Origin: Oscillospiraceae bacterium
GTDB lineage: Bacteria; Bacillota; Clostridia; Oscillospirales; Acutalibacteraceae
Reading direction: 5' to 3'
Length of the DNA: 64,000 bases
NCBI GenBank assembly: GCA_012520505.1
Contig: JAAYOC010000021.1
Location: forward strand, 143,218-207,217
The translations under genes and the position numbers were made by a program. Below are positions 54,877-64,000 of this stretch, one piece after another. The notes under the pieces are model-generated. The model worked only from the letters and a program-made list of their open reading frames with translations, was not told where the DNA came from and searched no databases. Positions within the stretch are counted from its first letter, which is position 1, and each line of letters begins with the position of its first letter.

Positions 54877-55086
54877 GTGAAAGATGGAATACATCCAAGT
54901 TATGCACCTGTTACTGTTAGGTGTGCATGTGGAAATGTAATAGAGACTGCTTCTACGAAGGAGACTTTTCGTGTAGATATTTGCTCAAACTGTCACCCAT
55001 TCTTTACTGGTAAACAGAAGCTTGTAGACACAGGCGGACGTGTCGACAGATTTAACAAACGTTTTGAAAAGGCACAGCAGAAGTAA
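54877..55086 (+). CDS. rpmE: 50S ribosomal protein L31 (zinc-binding form)
   Basis: A 69-aa protein, [19 protein letters not shown] to the end, with the zinc ligands of the C+ form of L31 (CAC, CSNCHPF). Part of the large ribosomal subunit, connecting to the 30S. The GTG at 54877 follows GAGGTG at 9 nt. The track's GTG at 54868 is that same ribosome binding site. A hairpin terminator follows immediately. Confidence 0.96.
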   Translation: MKDGIHPSYAPVTVRCACGNVIETASTKETFRVDICSNCHPFFTGKQKLVDTGGRVDRFNKRFEKAQQK

Positions 55087-55095
55087 TAAGAAACT

Positions 55096-55126
55096 AAAAG
55101 CGGTACAATTTTTGTACCGCTTTTTT
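55096..55126 (+). terminator. Intrinsic terminator of rpmE
   Basis: AAAAGCGGTAC pairs with GTACCGCTTTT over a 7-nt loop, followed by more T. Confidence 0.93.
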
Positions 55127-55141
55127 AATGGTAGGTGAAGT

Positions 55142-55798
55142 ATGGATTATTTGACAATAGAAAATGAAGCAATTGCTCAGTTTGAAGTTAAAAACTCAAA
55201 GTTTATAGGTTACATTAAACCTGTAACTACTAATGAAGAAGCGACTGCTTTCATAAATGAAATAAAACAAAAACACTGGGATGCCAGACATAATGTTTAT
55301 GCCTATTCATTAAAAGAGGATCAAATAAAAAGATATTCAGATGATGGTGAACCTTCCGGAACTGCCGGTTTACCTGTACTTGATATATTAAATAAAGAAG
55401 AAGTATGTGATTGTGTCGTAGTAGTAACTCGTTATTTTGGCGGTACTCTACTTGGAACAGGTGGTCTTGTTCGTGCTTATTCAAAAGCTGCTTCACTTGC
55501 ACTTAAAAAAGCCGGCATCATAAAAATGTCGCTTCACTTAATTTGTGAAACGACACTCGACTACAATCTTTATGGTAAATTTCAACCTCTTGTAATAGAA
55601 CAGGGTGGACAGATTACAGATACTGGTTTTGCAGAAGATGTAAAATTAACTTTCCAAATTCCTAAAGCTAGTATAAACACCTTCAATAAAGCATTTCAAG
55701 ACTTAAGTTGTGGAAACGGGAATTATACAATTATTGAAGAACAATACAGGAAAACAACAATGAAAAATGAAGAAACAGCTAAAAAAGAAGAGCTGTAA
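55142..55798 (+). CDS. YigZ/IMPACT-family protein
   Basis: A 218-aa protein of the YigZ/IMPACT family, a conserved cytosolic protein proposed to act on translation or RNA. It contains NSKFIGYIKPV, HWDARHNVYAY, SDDGEPSGTAGLPVL, TRYFGGTLLGTGGLVRAYSKAA and a C-terminal RNA-binding-like domain, the standard arrangement. GTAGGTGA precedes the ATG. It is followed by two hairpins. Confidence 0.94.
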   Translation: MDYLTIENEAIAQFEVKNSKFIGYIKPVTTNEEATAFINEIKQKHWDARHNVYAYSLKEDQIKRYSDDGEPSGTAGLPVLDILNKEEVCDCVVVVTRYFGGTLLGTGGLVRAYSKAASLALKKAGIIKMSLHLICETTLDYNLYGKFQPLVIEQGGQITDTGFAEDVKLTFQIPKASINTFNKAFQDLSCGNGNYTIIEEQYRKTTMKNEETAKKEEL

Positions 55799-55818
55799 AG
55801 CAAATATACTTTACAGCT
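55789..55818. terminator. Hairpin after the YigZ-family gene
   Basis: GAGCTGTAAAG pairs with CTTTACAGCTC over an 8-nt loop, overlapping the stop codon. No T run follows, so it is a partial terminator. Confidence 0.5.
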
Positions 55819-55831
55819 CGCTTATGAATAT

Positions 55832-55862
55832 AAAAAGACCTCCAAATGAGGTCTTTTTTGTT
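55832..55862. terminator. Bidirectional intrinsic terminator
   Basis: AAAAAGACCTC pairs with GAGGTCTTTTT over CAAAT, flanked by A and T runs. It serves the convergent genes at 55142 and 55868. Confidence 0.92.
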
Positions 55863-55867
55863 TTAAT

Positions 55868-56164
55868 TTAATTGTTTTTTAGTGCGCGTTCAAGCCAGAT
55901 AGACCCGAGATCCATTGCTGGATAAAGTCCGTTCTTTTCTCCGGTATTGATAATGCGTTCTACTGGATTAATAGTCGGGTCTGTTGCAATTAGCTGAACT
56001 GAAACTTTATCAGCTATTTCCATTTTACCTTCTTTTTTTGTACTTTTTATATTTAGCATTACAACAAACGGGTCGTACATATTTCCGTAGTAGAGTGTAT
56101 TACCATTGCGAACTAAAGGCAAACCTTTGTAAGTAAGGAATTTTTTTCCTTTAGCTTTAGCCAC
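55868..56164 (-). CDS. Conserved small protein downstream of ireB-like gene (unknown)
   Basis: A 98-aa protein beginning MAKAKGKKFLTYKGLPLVRNGNTLYYGN. The N-terminal KKFLTYKGLPLVR element looks like a conserved short domain, followed by an apparently beta-rich middle. I do not recognise a named family. AAAGGAGA precedes the ATG. Its start is 2 nt after the IreB-like stop, so the two are cotranscribed. Position suggests a role linked to the same regulatory pathway, but this is only association. Confidence 0.65.
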   Translation of the reverse strand: MAKAKGKKFLTYKGLPLVRNGNTLYYGNMYDPFVVMLNIKSTKKEGKMEIADKVSVQLIATDPTINPVERIINTGEKNGLYPAMDLGSIWLERALKNN

Positions 56165-56166
56165 AA

Positions 56167-56418
56167 TTACTCTCCTTTCAAGAACTCACTAACAAGGGTT
56201 TGTAGGAGTTCGTCTCTATCAATTCGTCTGATAAGACTACGAGCATTGTTGTGGGTGGTTATATATGTAGGATCTTCAGAGAGAAGATAACCAACTATTT
56301 GACTGATAGGATTATAACCTTTTTCTTGTAACGCACCATAAACTTCACCGAGAATTTCTTTCATCTCAGCATCCGGGCTTTCATTTACTGGTGTAAATTG
56401 TATGGTCTTATCTGTCAC
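56167..56418 (-). CDS. ireB: IreB-family regulatory phosphoprotein (UPF0297)
   Basis: An 83-aa protein with the family core EILGEVYGALQEKGYNPISQIVGYLLSEDPTYITTHNNARSLIRRIDRDELLQTL. In Enterococcus IreB is phosphorylated on N-terminal Thr residues by the PASTA kinase IreK and limits cephalosporin resistance. Here T2, T5 and T9 (numbered from the GTG start) could be such sites. The GTG at 56418 follows GGAGGTG. The track's longer start adds residues with no ribosome binding site. Confidence 0.9.
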   Translation of the reverse strand: MTDKTIQFTPVNESPDAEMKEILGEVYGALQEKGYNPISQIVGYLLSEDPTYITTHNNARSLIRRIDRDELLQTLVSEFLKGE

Positions 56419-56486
56419 AGGTGTCCACCTCCACAAATTTATCAAAGAACATTATAACCTATTTTATGTAATAAAACAACGGTGAA

Positions 56487-58868
56487 TTACGAGCGGAGAA
56501 CTGCTCCGATTCCTTCTGCTGCCTCGATTGCAGCATTAATTGCTAAGTTACATTCTTCATCTGTAAGAGTCCTTTTTGCAGAACGGAATTTGAGATTGAA
56601 TGCAACGCTCTTTTTGCCTTCACCAACTTGTGTACCCTCGTACACATCGAAAAGTTCAATACTTTCAAGATTTTCACCGGAAGCATTAACGATTGTTTTT
56701 TGAAGTGTAAGTACAGGAAGGGTTTTTTCTACAACAAATGCAAGGTCATAAGTTGTTGCCGGAAATTTAGGAAGTGCTTTGTATACGCGCTCAAGGTTTG
56801 CAATGTTGAATAGATATTCAACATCTATACAAGCCATATAAGCACGAGTTTCTATTTCATAGTTTGTAAGCACTTGTGGATGAACTTCACCGAGGATTGC
56901 AACTTCCTTTTCATTTATTAGTATCTTACCGCATCTTCCGGGATGAAAAACAGGACATTTTGTAACTGCAGTGATATCGTAATCTGAAATACCACATCTA
57001 TAAAGTATTTCTTCAATGATACCTTTTAGGACATAGTAATCTGTATCTTTTCCATACATACCGATTACAAGCTCTTGGTTCTCATCAGGCAATTCTTCAA
57101 GCCCGTTCGATTTATAGACTGTTGCAAGTTCAAATAATAAAGCAGATTCATTTCGGTTATTGTAATTTCTTGCCAGAACAGACAACATAGAAGGCATTGA
57201 AGATGTTCGCATAACACTCGTATCTTCACCAAGTGGATTTAAAATAACGACAAAGTCACGGAGAGTGGAATCAGAAGGTAAACAAATCTTATCGTAATCT
57301 TTTGGACTTACGAATGAGAATGATTGCACTTCGGATAGCCCTGAACTGATTGCTAGTTTTTCAAGTAGGGCATTAAAACTTTGTCTTTTTGTGAGCGATG
57401 CATTAGCGATACCTGAAAGAGCATGACTTGGAATATTGTTATATCCATAAAATCTCGCAATTTCTTCAGAAAGGTCTGCTTGATGTGTAACATCATTTCT
57501 AAAAGTAGGAATAGTAACGATTCCATTTTCTACAGAAAAGCCTATTCTACGTAGAATTTTGGCTTGCTTATCAGCTGAAATATTAATTCCAATGAACTTA
57601 TTTGTCCATTCCGGGTCGAATGGTAAGGTATTTGCCTTTACAGGTGATACATATCTGTCAACCACACCGGAAACTACATCGCCGGCATCAAGTAGTTGGA
57701 CAAGTTCGAGAGCTCGAGTAAGTACCCTATTACAGTCGTCCGGATTGAGTTGTTTTTCAAAACGTGAAGAGGACTCGGTACGCATACCTAGTGCTTTTGC
57801 AGCACGTCTGACGGAAGGACCGTTAAAGCATGCAGATTCAAAAACAATAGTCTTAGTGTCGTCCATAATACCTGAATATTCGCCACCCATAACACCGGCA
57901 ACAGCGACCGGTTTTTTTGCATCAGCAATTACCATAATGTCAGAAGTGAGTTCTCTTTCTTCGCCATCAAGAGTTGTGATTGTTTCACCTGCAACAGCAT
58001 TTCTAACAATTACATGGTTTCCTTCAAGGAAACGAAGATCAAAAGCATGCATTGGTTGACCATATTCAAGCATTACATAGTTTGTTATATCTACGATGTT
58101 GTTGATAGGTCTAACACCTGAAGCACGAAGGCGTTCACGCATCCAGCGAGGGGATGGAGCAATTCGTGCGTTTTTTACTACACCACCGACATAACGGTAA
58201 CAGGTTTCTGGAACTTCAATATCGACTTTGAGATAATCAGCAACATTTTCAATACCGTTCTTTACGACTGGAGTTTCAACTTCAAATGGAAGGTCGTAAG
58301 TTGCTGCAACTTCACGTGCAAGACCAACAACTGATAGGCAATCAGGTCTGTTTGAAGTAATTTCAAATTCAACGATTGTGTCATTTAAACCAATGGCATC
58401 TCTAATATCAAGGCCCAGAGTTTTATCACAGTCGTCACCTAATATGAATATTCCATCTTCGACAGCATATGGGAAATCGTGAAGAGTAAGACCCAGTTCA
58501 GCAATAGAACAAAGCATACCTTCAGATTTAACTCCACGAAGTTCACCTGCTTTTATTCTTTTGCCGCCGGAAATGACAGAATTATCTTTTGCCACCGGAA
58601 TAATATCACCAACAGTAAGATTTTGAGCGCCGGTAACAATTTGTAACGGAGTGCTTTCACCGATATCAACTGAACAAACCCACAAGTTATCTGCATCTGG
58701 ATGTTTTTCAATTGAATCTATTTTACCTACAACAATATTCTCAAATTCAGAACCCTCAACTTCATATCCTTCAACTTTTGAACCGGAAAGTGTGAGTGCT
58801 TCTGCAAAATTTTTATCTGTATCTTTAACAGCAACAAAATCTGCTAACCATCTTTTAGATAAATACAT
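56487..58868 (-). CDS. pheT: Phenylalanine-tRNA ligase beta subunit
   Basis: A 793-aa subunit with the bacterial layout. An EMAP-like tRNA-binding domain (about residues 40-150, GKIDSIEKHPDADNLWVCSVDIG) is followed by the B3/B4 editing domain (EITSNRPDCLSVVGLAREVA), B5, the catalytic-like core and a C-terminal anticodon-binding FDX-ACB domain (FPATTYDLAFVVEK, LTDEECNLAI). It works with PheS to charge tRNA-Phe and edit mischarged Tyr. GGAGGTG precedes the ATG. It lies 14 nt after pheS, under the T-box leader. Confidence 0.97.
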   Translation of the reverse strand: MYLSKRWLADFVAVKDTDKNFAEALTLSGSKVEGYEVEGSEFENIVVGKIDSIEKHPDADNLWVCSVDIGESTPLQIVTGAQNLTVGDIIPVAKDNSVISGGKRIKAGELRGVKSEGMLCSIAELGLTLHDFPYAVEDGIFILGDDCDKTLGLDIRDAIGLNDTIVEFEITSNRPDCLSVVGLAREVAATYDLPFEVETPVVKNGIENVADYLKVDIEVPETCYRYVGGVVKNARIAPSPRWMRERLRASGVRPINNIVDITNYVMLEYGQPMHAFDLRFLEGNHVIVRNAVAGETITTLDGEERELTSDIMVIADAKKPVAVAGVMGGEYSGIMDDTKTIVFESACFNGPSVRRAAKALGMRTESSSRFEKQLNPDDCNRVLTRALELVQLLDAGDVVSGVVDRYVSPVKANTLPFDPEWTNKFIGINISADKQAKILRRIGFSVENGIVTIPTFRNDVTHQADLSEEIARFYGYNNIPSHALSGIANASLTKRQSFNALLEKLAISSGLSEVQSFSFVSPKDYDKICLPSDSTLRDFVVILNPLGEDTSVMRTSSMPSMLSVLARNYNNRNESALLFELATVYKSNGLEELPDENQELVIGMYGKDTDYYVLKGIIEEILYRCGISDYDITAVTKCPVFHPGRCGKILINEKEVAILGEVHPQVLTNYEIETRAYMACIDVEYLFNIANLERVYKALPKFPATTYDLAFVVEKTLPVLTLQKTIVNASGENLESIELFDVYEGTQVGEGKKSVAFNLKFRSAKRTLTDEECNLAINAAIEAAEGIGAVLRS

Positions 58869-58882
58869 AAATCACACCTCCG

Positions 58883-59902
58883 TTAAAATTGTTCAAGAAA
58901 ACGGATGTCGTTTTCATAAAGTAAACGCATATCGTCGAGTCCAAATCTAAACATAACGATTCTTTCAAGTCCAATTCCAAATGCAAAGCCGGAATACTTT
59001 ACAGGGTCAATTCCACCGTTTTGTAGAACTTGTGGATGAACCATTCCACCACCTAAAATTTCAATCCAACCTTCATTTTTACACATTGGACAACCTTTGC
59101 CGCCACACTTGAAACAAGAGATATCAACCTCACATGAAGGTTCAGTAAACGGGAAATGGTGAGGTCTAAAGCGAGTTTTTGTTTCAGGACCATAAAGTCT
59201 TTTAGCAAAGGCTTCGAGAGTACCTTTAAGCTCAGCCATTGTAATACCTTCATCCACCACAAGTCCTTCAATTTGATGAAATAGTGGGGAATGTGTTGCG
59301 TCAACAGCATCAGACCTAAAAACACGACCTGGAGCTATGATTCTAAGAGGTGGTTTTGTAGTCTCCATAACCCTTATTTGACATGGAGAAGTCTGAGTTC
59401 TAAGAAGCATTTTGTCGGTAATATAAAATGTGTCTTGAGTATCACGAGCAGGATGATCAGCGGGTATATTTAAAGCTTCAAAGTTGTAGTAATCCCACTC
59501 AACTTCGGGACCTTGTGCAATTGAGAAACCCATACCCATAAAGATATCTTTAACTTCATCGAGCACGATTGATAAAGGGTGTCTGTGACCGAGCACCTTA
59601 CGCTTTCCCGGCATAGATACATCAATGCTTTCAGTTGCAAGACGAGCATTGAGTCCTTCCATTTTTAGTGAAGCGGTTTTTGCTTCTATTTCGTCTGTAA
59701 TATACTGACGTACATCATTGGCAGCTTGACCAATAATAGGGCGTTCTTCTGCTGAAAGTCCACCCATCTGCTTTAAAACAGCAGTGAGTTCTCCTTTTTT
59801 ACCAAGGTATTTAATCCTTACTGCATCAAGCTCAGAAAGTGATGTAACTGTAGCAAGTTCAGCAGTAGCATTTGAACGCATTGCATTAAGTTGTTCTTTC
59901 AT
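58883..59902 (-). CDS. pheS: Phenylalanine-tRNA ligase alpha subunit
   Basis: A 339-aa catalytic subunit. The N-terminal coiled coil ([24 protein letters not shown]) precedes the class II core: motif 2 includes [27 protein letters not shown], and motif 3 is [37 protein letters not shown]...C adds a zinc-like insertion seen in many bacterial PheS. The start MKEQLNAM at 59902 matches the family; the track's upstream start lies inside the T-box. AAAGGAAGG precedes the ATG. Confidence 0.97.
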   Translation of the reverse strand: MKEQLNAMRSNATAELATVTSLSELDAVRIKYLGKKGELTAVLKQMGGLSAEERPIIGQAANDVRQYITDEIEAKTASLKMEGLNARLATESIDVSMPGKRKVLGHRHPLSIVLDEVKDIFMGMGFSIAQGPEVEWDYYNFEALNIPADHPARDTQDTFYITDKMLLRTQTSPCQIRVMETTKPPLRIIAPGRVFRSDAVDATHSPLFHQIEGLVVDEGITMAELKGTLEAFAKRLYGPETKTRFRPHHFPFTEPSCEVDISCFKCGGKGCPMCKNEGWIEILGGGMVHPQVLQNGGIDPVKYSGFAFGIGLERIVMFRFGLDDMRLLYENDIRFLEQF

Positions 59903-59930
59903 CTTAAGACCTTCCTTTAATATCTGGGCG

Positions 59931-60156
59931 TAAAAAAACTTCGCCCCAACACAGGGACGAAGTATACTCCGCGGTACCACCCAAATTCCTACATAAATGT
60001 AGGCACTTTAAGCCCCGTTCGTGGGAATACGTAAATGCTCAGGAGTGAACCGCTACCTCCGGCTCATAGTTGGCTTACAGCCCATGACCAACTTTCTCTG
60101 CCTAAACCGTTGTGAAATAGCTCTTTCCGTCACAGCACTTAATTTGATTTCTAGAC
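59931..60156 (-). ncRNA. T-box leader riboswitch controlling pheST
   Basis: The minus strand carries the T-box core TTTGGGTGGTACCGCG (59971-59986), which pairs with uncharged tRNA ends. The terminator stem ACTTCGTCCC / GGGGCGAAGT (59938-59963) is followed by TTTTTTT (59932-59938). Upstream Stem I has the AGAGAAAG and GGAGGTAGCGG elements. TTC in ACGTATTCCCACG is a plausible Phe specifier, though I place it by eye. Uncharged tRNA-Phe would favour read-through into pheS. Confidence 0.9.
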
Positions 60157-60162
60157 ATAAAC

Positions 60163-60191
60163 AATATAACATTAACGTTTATCTAAAGCAA
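60163..60191 (-). promoter_or_regulatory. Promoter of the pheST T-box transcript
   Basis: On the minus strand TTGCTT and TATATT are 17 nt apart, with TG upstream of the -10, giving a start near 60156. Confidence 0.65.
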
Positions 60192-60436
60192 GCACAAAAA
60201 AGTAGAGCAATTTAAATATTATGAATCACAGTTTACTTAGTGCAACATAACCAAAAAAACAATAAAATACTGAAAACGTTCATGGAATATTGCAATTGCT
60301 TTAAAGCTCCTAAATTATTAGAGTATTAACAAATATTGAACGGCGCACAATTATAATGTTTTTTATTTACGCGCGAAGTAAATATTAGTTAACGTAAGGG
60401 GTCAAAATATAAATAAATTGTGAAGGGGTTAGAAAC
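60192..60436. other. Intergenic region before the surface protein
   Basis: AT-rich with no ORF. A TATAAT at 60352-60357 is a possible -10 without a good -35. Just after it, TATTTAC and GTAAATA (60364-60384) form a perfect 7+7 inverted repeat around GCGCGAA, a candidate operator for the surface-protein gene. Confidence 0.4.
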
Positions 60437-61885
60437 ATGAAAAGACGAATCATCTCATTCATACTATGCTTGGCAATGCTTTTGTCATTGGTACCAATAA
60501 GCATAGTGGCAACCGCAGAAGAAACACCTGTCGAAGGTACAACCTATGAAGGCATGGTGTCGGCTAACGGTCTTGAACTCGCTAAGCGAGTAACCGATAA
60601 CAAAGACGGTACTTACAAAGTACAACTTGAGGCGTATGCCACTGGTGAAGTTGTAACAACAACTACAATTGTAGAGAGAGCTATTCCAACAGATATCGTT
60701 CTTGTACTTGACGTTTCAGGATCAATGAATTATAGGTTTGGCGATAACCTTGGAAGGTATAAGGATATCAAATCAAGCCTTGATACTACTCTTGGTCAAA
60801 TCGAAGGGTATTATGGTTTCGATTTTAAAACTTCTGGTGGTAAAATGTATACTCCACTTAGGTACAACGCTCAGACTTCAAAATGGCAATATGGTAAATG
60901 GTCATACTGGTACGATGATTGGCTTTGGTACGATATTAGCGACAATGAGGCTAAACAAGTCGGTATTTCACGCATAGGTGCTTTAAAAGCAGCTGTCAAT
61001 AGTTTTATTGATTCGGTTAAAGCAAAAGCGGAAGAAGACGAGGAAAACGAGGTTGACCATAGAATTGCAATTGTTACGTTTGCAGATAATGCATCTGGAA
61101 GAGCTCCTTTAACCAACGTAGCTTCAAATGTAGATTACTTAAAGGGGATAGTAAATGGTTTAACAGCTAGCGGAGCAACAGCAGCTGACTATGGAATGCA
61201 ACGTGCAAATACAATTATCAGTGGAATTCCTGCAGACAGAGAAAGTAATAAAGCTGTAATTATGTTTACAGACGGAAGTCCAAATCATAGTAGTGGATTT
61301 AGTGAAACAGTTGCGAATAATACTATTGTTGCCAGTAAAAGCATCAAAAGTAAAAGTGCAAGTGTATACACAATAGGAATTTTTGATGGAGCAAATCCGA
61401 GTACACCTATTGATAGTGCAAGTGATACAAATAAGTATATGCATTTTGTTTCTTCAAACTACCCTAATGCTACAAGTATGACAAACTATGGTGCTCGTGT
61501 AGATGAAAATTTAAATTTCTATCTTGCAGCAGATAATGCGAGTGCTCTTTCAGATGTTTTCCAGACAATTTCTGAAACCATTGATAACCATTCGGTAACA
61601 ACAAGTGTAGAATTAGGTTCAGAGACAGTCGTTCATGACATTGTTGCTGATAATTTTGCTCTTCCGGAAGGTGCAGATGAAAATTCAATTGCTGTTTATA
61701 CGGTTGCTAAAGTAGCAGGCGAAGGTAATTGGGCAGAGCCTGTTGCATTTGTAGCAACAAAAACGGTTGTTGGAAAGTCTGTAAAGGTAAGTGGTTTTAA
61801 CTTTAAAGATAATTGCGTTACAGAAGAGCCAAAACCGGAGACAACGGACGACTATGGTAAAAACTTGTTATTGAGTTTACAGTAA
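60437..61885 (+). CDS. VWA-domain surface protein, 5' segment (frameshifted)
   Basis: The first 482 codons of a large exported protein. It has a signal peptide MKRRIISFILCLAMLLSLVPISIVATA, then a von Willebrand A domain (about residues 88-380) with MIDAS DVSGSM and a later threonine-containing metal loop (VIMFTDGSPN). The ORF stops early because the A tract at 61859-61863 has five A where six would keep the frame. Adding one A gives GKKLVIEFTVTP and the protein continues off the window. VWA domains of this type mediate adhesion in pili and adhesins. AAGGGG precedes the ATG. Confidence 0.85.
   Translation: MKRRIISFILCLAMLLSLVPISIVATAEETPVEGTTYEGMVSANGLELAKRVTDNKDGTYKVQLEAYATGEVVTTTTIVERAIPTDIVLVLDVSGSMNYRFGDNLGRYKDIKSSLDTTLGQIEGYYGFDFKTSGGKMYTPLRYNAQTSKWQYGKWSYWYDDWLWYDISDNEAKQVGISRIGALKAAVNSFIDSVKAKAEEDEENEVDHRIAIVTFADNASGRAPLTNVASNVDYLKGIVNGLTASGATAADYGMQRANTIISGIPADRESNKAVIMFTDGSPNHSSGFSETVANNTIVASKSIKSKSASVYTIGIFDGANPSTPIDSASDTNKYMHFVSSNYPNATSMTNYGARVDENLNFYLAADNASALSDVFQTISETIDNHSVTTSVELGSETVVHDIVADNFALPEGADENSIAVYTVAKVAGEGNWAEPVAFVATKTVVGKSVKVSGFNFKDNCVTEEPKPETTDDYGKNLLLSLQ
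61859..61863 (+). repeat. A5 tract at the surface-protein frameshift
   Basis: Five A residues between GGT and CTTG. One more A restores a single open frame from the VWA domain into the repeats. The tract is short, so sequencing or assembly error or a fixed mutation is as likely as phase variation. Confidence 0.7.
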
Positions 61886-64000
61886 CCCCTGATTACTCAA
61901 ATACATATGGTGGAAATAACATTGAGACAAATAGCAGGAATTCAGGAATTTATAAAGACAATCAACTTGTTGCTAATTTCCCGATGCCACATGCAGATAT
62001 TCCGGTAAGATATAATTTTGATGCTCAAGATTCTGCAATCTATGTGACACAGGAAGCAAATCTTAAAGATTTGATTGTTAACACAGTTAATGGTCCTGAT
62101 GGAAGTCTTAATGCTTACGTGGATATTTTATACACAATTAAAGACAGCAATGACAACGTAGTAGGAACATACTTAATTGAAGCAGGCGAAACTTTTGCAG
62201 AAGGTACATTCACAGGAGCAAATGTTGCTCTTACAGAGGATACAACTTATAAAGTTAGTTGTGCAGTTACTCCAATAGATGCGTCTGTAATAGGTGCTCC
62301 GGCTGTTGCTACGGCGGGTAAATATGATGGAGCTACAGTAAAGAATGCTACAGTTTACGTTTGGGCACCGGCAATTACTGAAGAAGATGATACAGTTGAT
62401 GCCGGAACAAAGGTTAATCTTAAGGACTATGTAGAAGCAGTATGGACTTCTACTTCTGGTGCTCCTACACCGGCAGGCGTAGCTCCGGCACTTACATTTG
62501 ATGTAGCTAAATCAGATAACATAGTAATTGCAGGTTTCGCTGATTATGAAATGCTTGAAGATACAGATTTCTTTGTTATCAATGTTAAAGCAGGCGACGT
62601 TGCTGTTGATTCAGCAAATGTTACATTTAGCAATAACGGAACTGCAACAAATAAATATACAATTAATGTCATCTATTATTCGGTGGCATTTGATGAAAAT
62701 ATTGAAGGCAAAACTGTAAATGGAATGCCTGAAGATTATGTAAATGTAATTCCAAATAGTACAGTTGCGGAACCAACACCTGATCCAACAGTTGAAGGTT
62801 ATACATTTGGTGGATGGTATACAGATAAAGATTGTGAAAACGCATACGACTTTTCAACAGCAGTAACAGCAGATATTACTCTTTATGCCAAGTGGACGGC
62901 TAATGCATATGAAATTAGATTTAACAAAAATACAGATGGCGCTACCGGTATAATGGATAATCTTCAGATGAAGTTTGATGAAGCAAAAAATCTTACAGCG
63001 AATGCTTTTGCAAGAGCTGGATACACTTTCGCTGGCTGGGCTAAGTCTGCTGCAGGCGTAGTAGAATATGCTAATGGAGCATTAGTTGAAAATCTTACAT
63101 CTGTTGCTAATGATATAGTTGATCTTTTTGCTCAGTGGACGGTTAGAACAGATACTGCTTACAAAGTAGAGTTCTACAAACAAGCAAATGGAGCATACTC
63201 TGCAACGGCAGATAGTTTTGTTACACGTACAGGTACAACAGATACAACAGCTTCAGTTACAGATGCAGATAAAACTGCACCGGCAGGTTATGCATTTGAT
63301 TCAGCAGCAGGAAATGTTCTTTCAGGAACAATTGCAGGTGACGGTTCACTTGTACTTAAGGTTTATTTCAAAGAACAGTTCACAGTTAAGTACCAGCCGG
63401 GTGACAAAGGAAACTTTGCAGAACAATCAACAGGTTCACTTGACTACAATGCAGCAACACCTGCATTTGCAGGCGACACAACTGATTGTGCAGCTGGTTA
63501 CCATTTCACAGGTTGGTCACCAACAGTTGCAGATAAAGTAACAGCAAATGCTACATATGTTGCTCAGTGGGCTCCAAATACAGATACGAAATATACAGTA
63601 GAGTACTACTATGCAGAAAATGGCGTATATCCATCGACAGCAAATAGTTCTGATGTTCGTCAAGGTACAACACTCGCTACAGTTTCAGTAACTGATGAAG
63701 ATAAAGTTCCGACAGAAACCGGTTATGCATTCCATAACGGTTATTCAGGAAATGTTCTTGCCGGAACAATTGCAGGTGACGGTTCACTTGTACTTAAGGT
63801 TTACTTCAAAGAACAGTTCACAGTTAAGTATCAGCCTGGCGACAAAGGAAACTTTGCAGAACAATCAACAGGTTCACTTGACTACAATGCAACAACACCT
63901 GCATTTGCAGGCGACACAACTGATTGTGCAGCTGGTTACCACTTCACAGGTTGGTCACCAACAGTTGCAGATAAAGTAACAGCAAATGCTACATATGTTG
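61864..64000 (+). CDS. VWA/InlB-repeat surface protein, 3' segment (partial, runs off right edge)
   Basis: Continuation of the gene at 60437 in the frame starting with CTT at 61864, open for 712 codons to the edge. It reads an Ig-like region, then InlB/Flg_new repeats (TFGGWYTDKDCENAYDFSTAVTADITLYAKW; FAGWAKSAAG...LFAQW) and repeats of about 145 aa, each with a MucBP-like part (YKVEFYKQANG) and a GYHFTGWSPTVADKV segment. This is typical of Gram-positive surface adhesins. No anchor signal is in view. The track lacks it because it has no stop codon in the window. Confidence 0.85.
63130..64000 (+). repeat. Long coding tandem repeat (about 435 bp per unit)
   Basis: Two consecutive units begin at 63130 and 63562. 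Between 63310-63562 and 63748-64000 the DNA is nearly identical (only a handful of differences), while the first third of each unit is diverged. The pattern suggests recent recombination or gene conversion between repeats; the array continues past the window. Confidence 0.88.

Noticed and set aside
57559-58059. 166-aa plus-strand ORF
   Set aside because: Antisense shadow of pheT.
63188-63979. Plus-strand ORFs of 117 and 94 aa rich in Gln and Leu
   Set aside because: Out-of-frame readings of the adhesin repeats.

Overview
The window comes from a low-GC, Gram-positive-type anaerobe, most likely a gut Clostridia (Bacillota). Reasons are the AT-rich sequence with strong AGGAGG ribosome binding sites, Mini-RNase III, an IreB-type protein, a T-box leader in front of pheST, a division/cell-wall (dcw) cluster with PASTA-type PBP and MraZ, a CsoR-family regulator, a membrane pyrophosphatase, and oxygen-sensitive glycyl radical and iron-sulfur flavoprotein genes. 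I cannot name a genus from sequence alone.

Layout. 1-2106 (minus): obgE, mrnC and the 5' part of a yebC-type gene. 2448-7718 (plus): a lipoprotein, a membrane protein, a CDF metal transporter, a D-2-hydroxyacid dehydrogenase and a COG2509-like flavoprotein. 8341-13033: a YkvA-like gene, a glycyl radical enzyme (GRE) activase, and a GRE with an SCP2-like lipid-binding N-terminus whose frame is broken at an (AT)5 tract. 13146-14023 (minus): a Fic/HTH pair with three operator-like palindromes. 14215-15990 (minus): a secreted calcium-loop protein, an ECF sigma factor and an RsgI-like anti-sigma, with a candidate self-recognised ECF promoter. 16321-19647: one 1108-codon ORF that fuses a radical SAM activase to a complete GRE. 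This is the most unusual gene here.

19924-25610: a membrane protein, a small ORF, a membrane-anchored protein resembling linalool dehydratase/isomerase, a copper P-type ATPase and a TauE/SafE-like membrane protein. A vestigial copA 3' end lies at about 26149. 26324-28024: aldehyde dehydrogenase and a Cys-rich small protein, then tRNA-Ser(CGA). 28442-32733: a three-gene NADH-dehydrogenase-type electron-transfer module (NuoE-, NuoF- and NuoG/GltD-like). 32876-33307: a CsoR-like regulator lacking its usual cysteines. 33457-40239: two divergent membrane EAL proteins with degenerate GGDEF domains. 40402-42426: K+-dependent-type membrane pyrophosphatase.

42745-54802 is the dcw cluster (mraZ, rsmH, ftsL, FtsI/SpoVD-type PBP, murF, mraY, ftsW, murG, ftsQ, ftsZ), without murE, murD, murC or murB. 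It is followed by rpmE, a YigZ-family gene, an IreB-like pair, and pheST with its T-box leader. The window ends inside a large VWA/InlB-repeat surface protein, also frameshifted, in a short A tract.

Many intergenic gaps carry short degenerate tandem repeats. The GRE locus, the LDI-like protein and the aldehyde dehydrogenase could act on hydrophobic or alcohol/aldehyde substrates in anaerobic metabolism, but no substrate can be assigned from the sequence.
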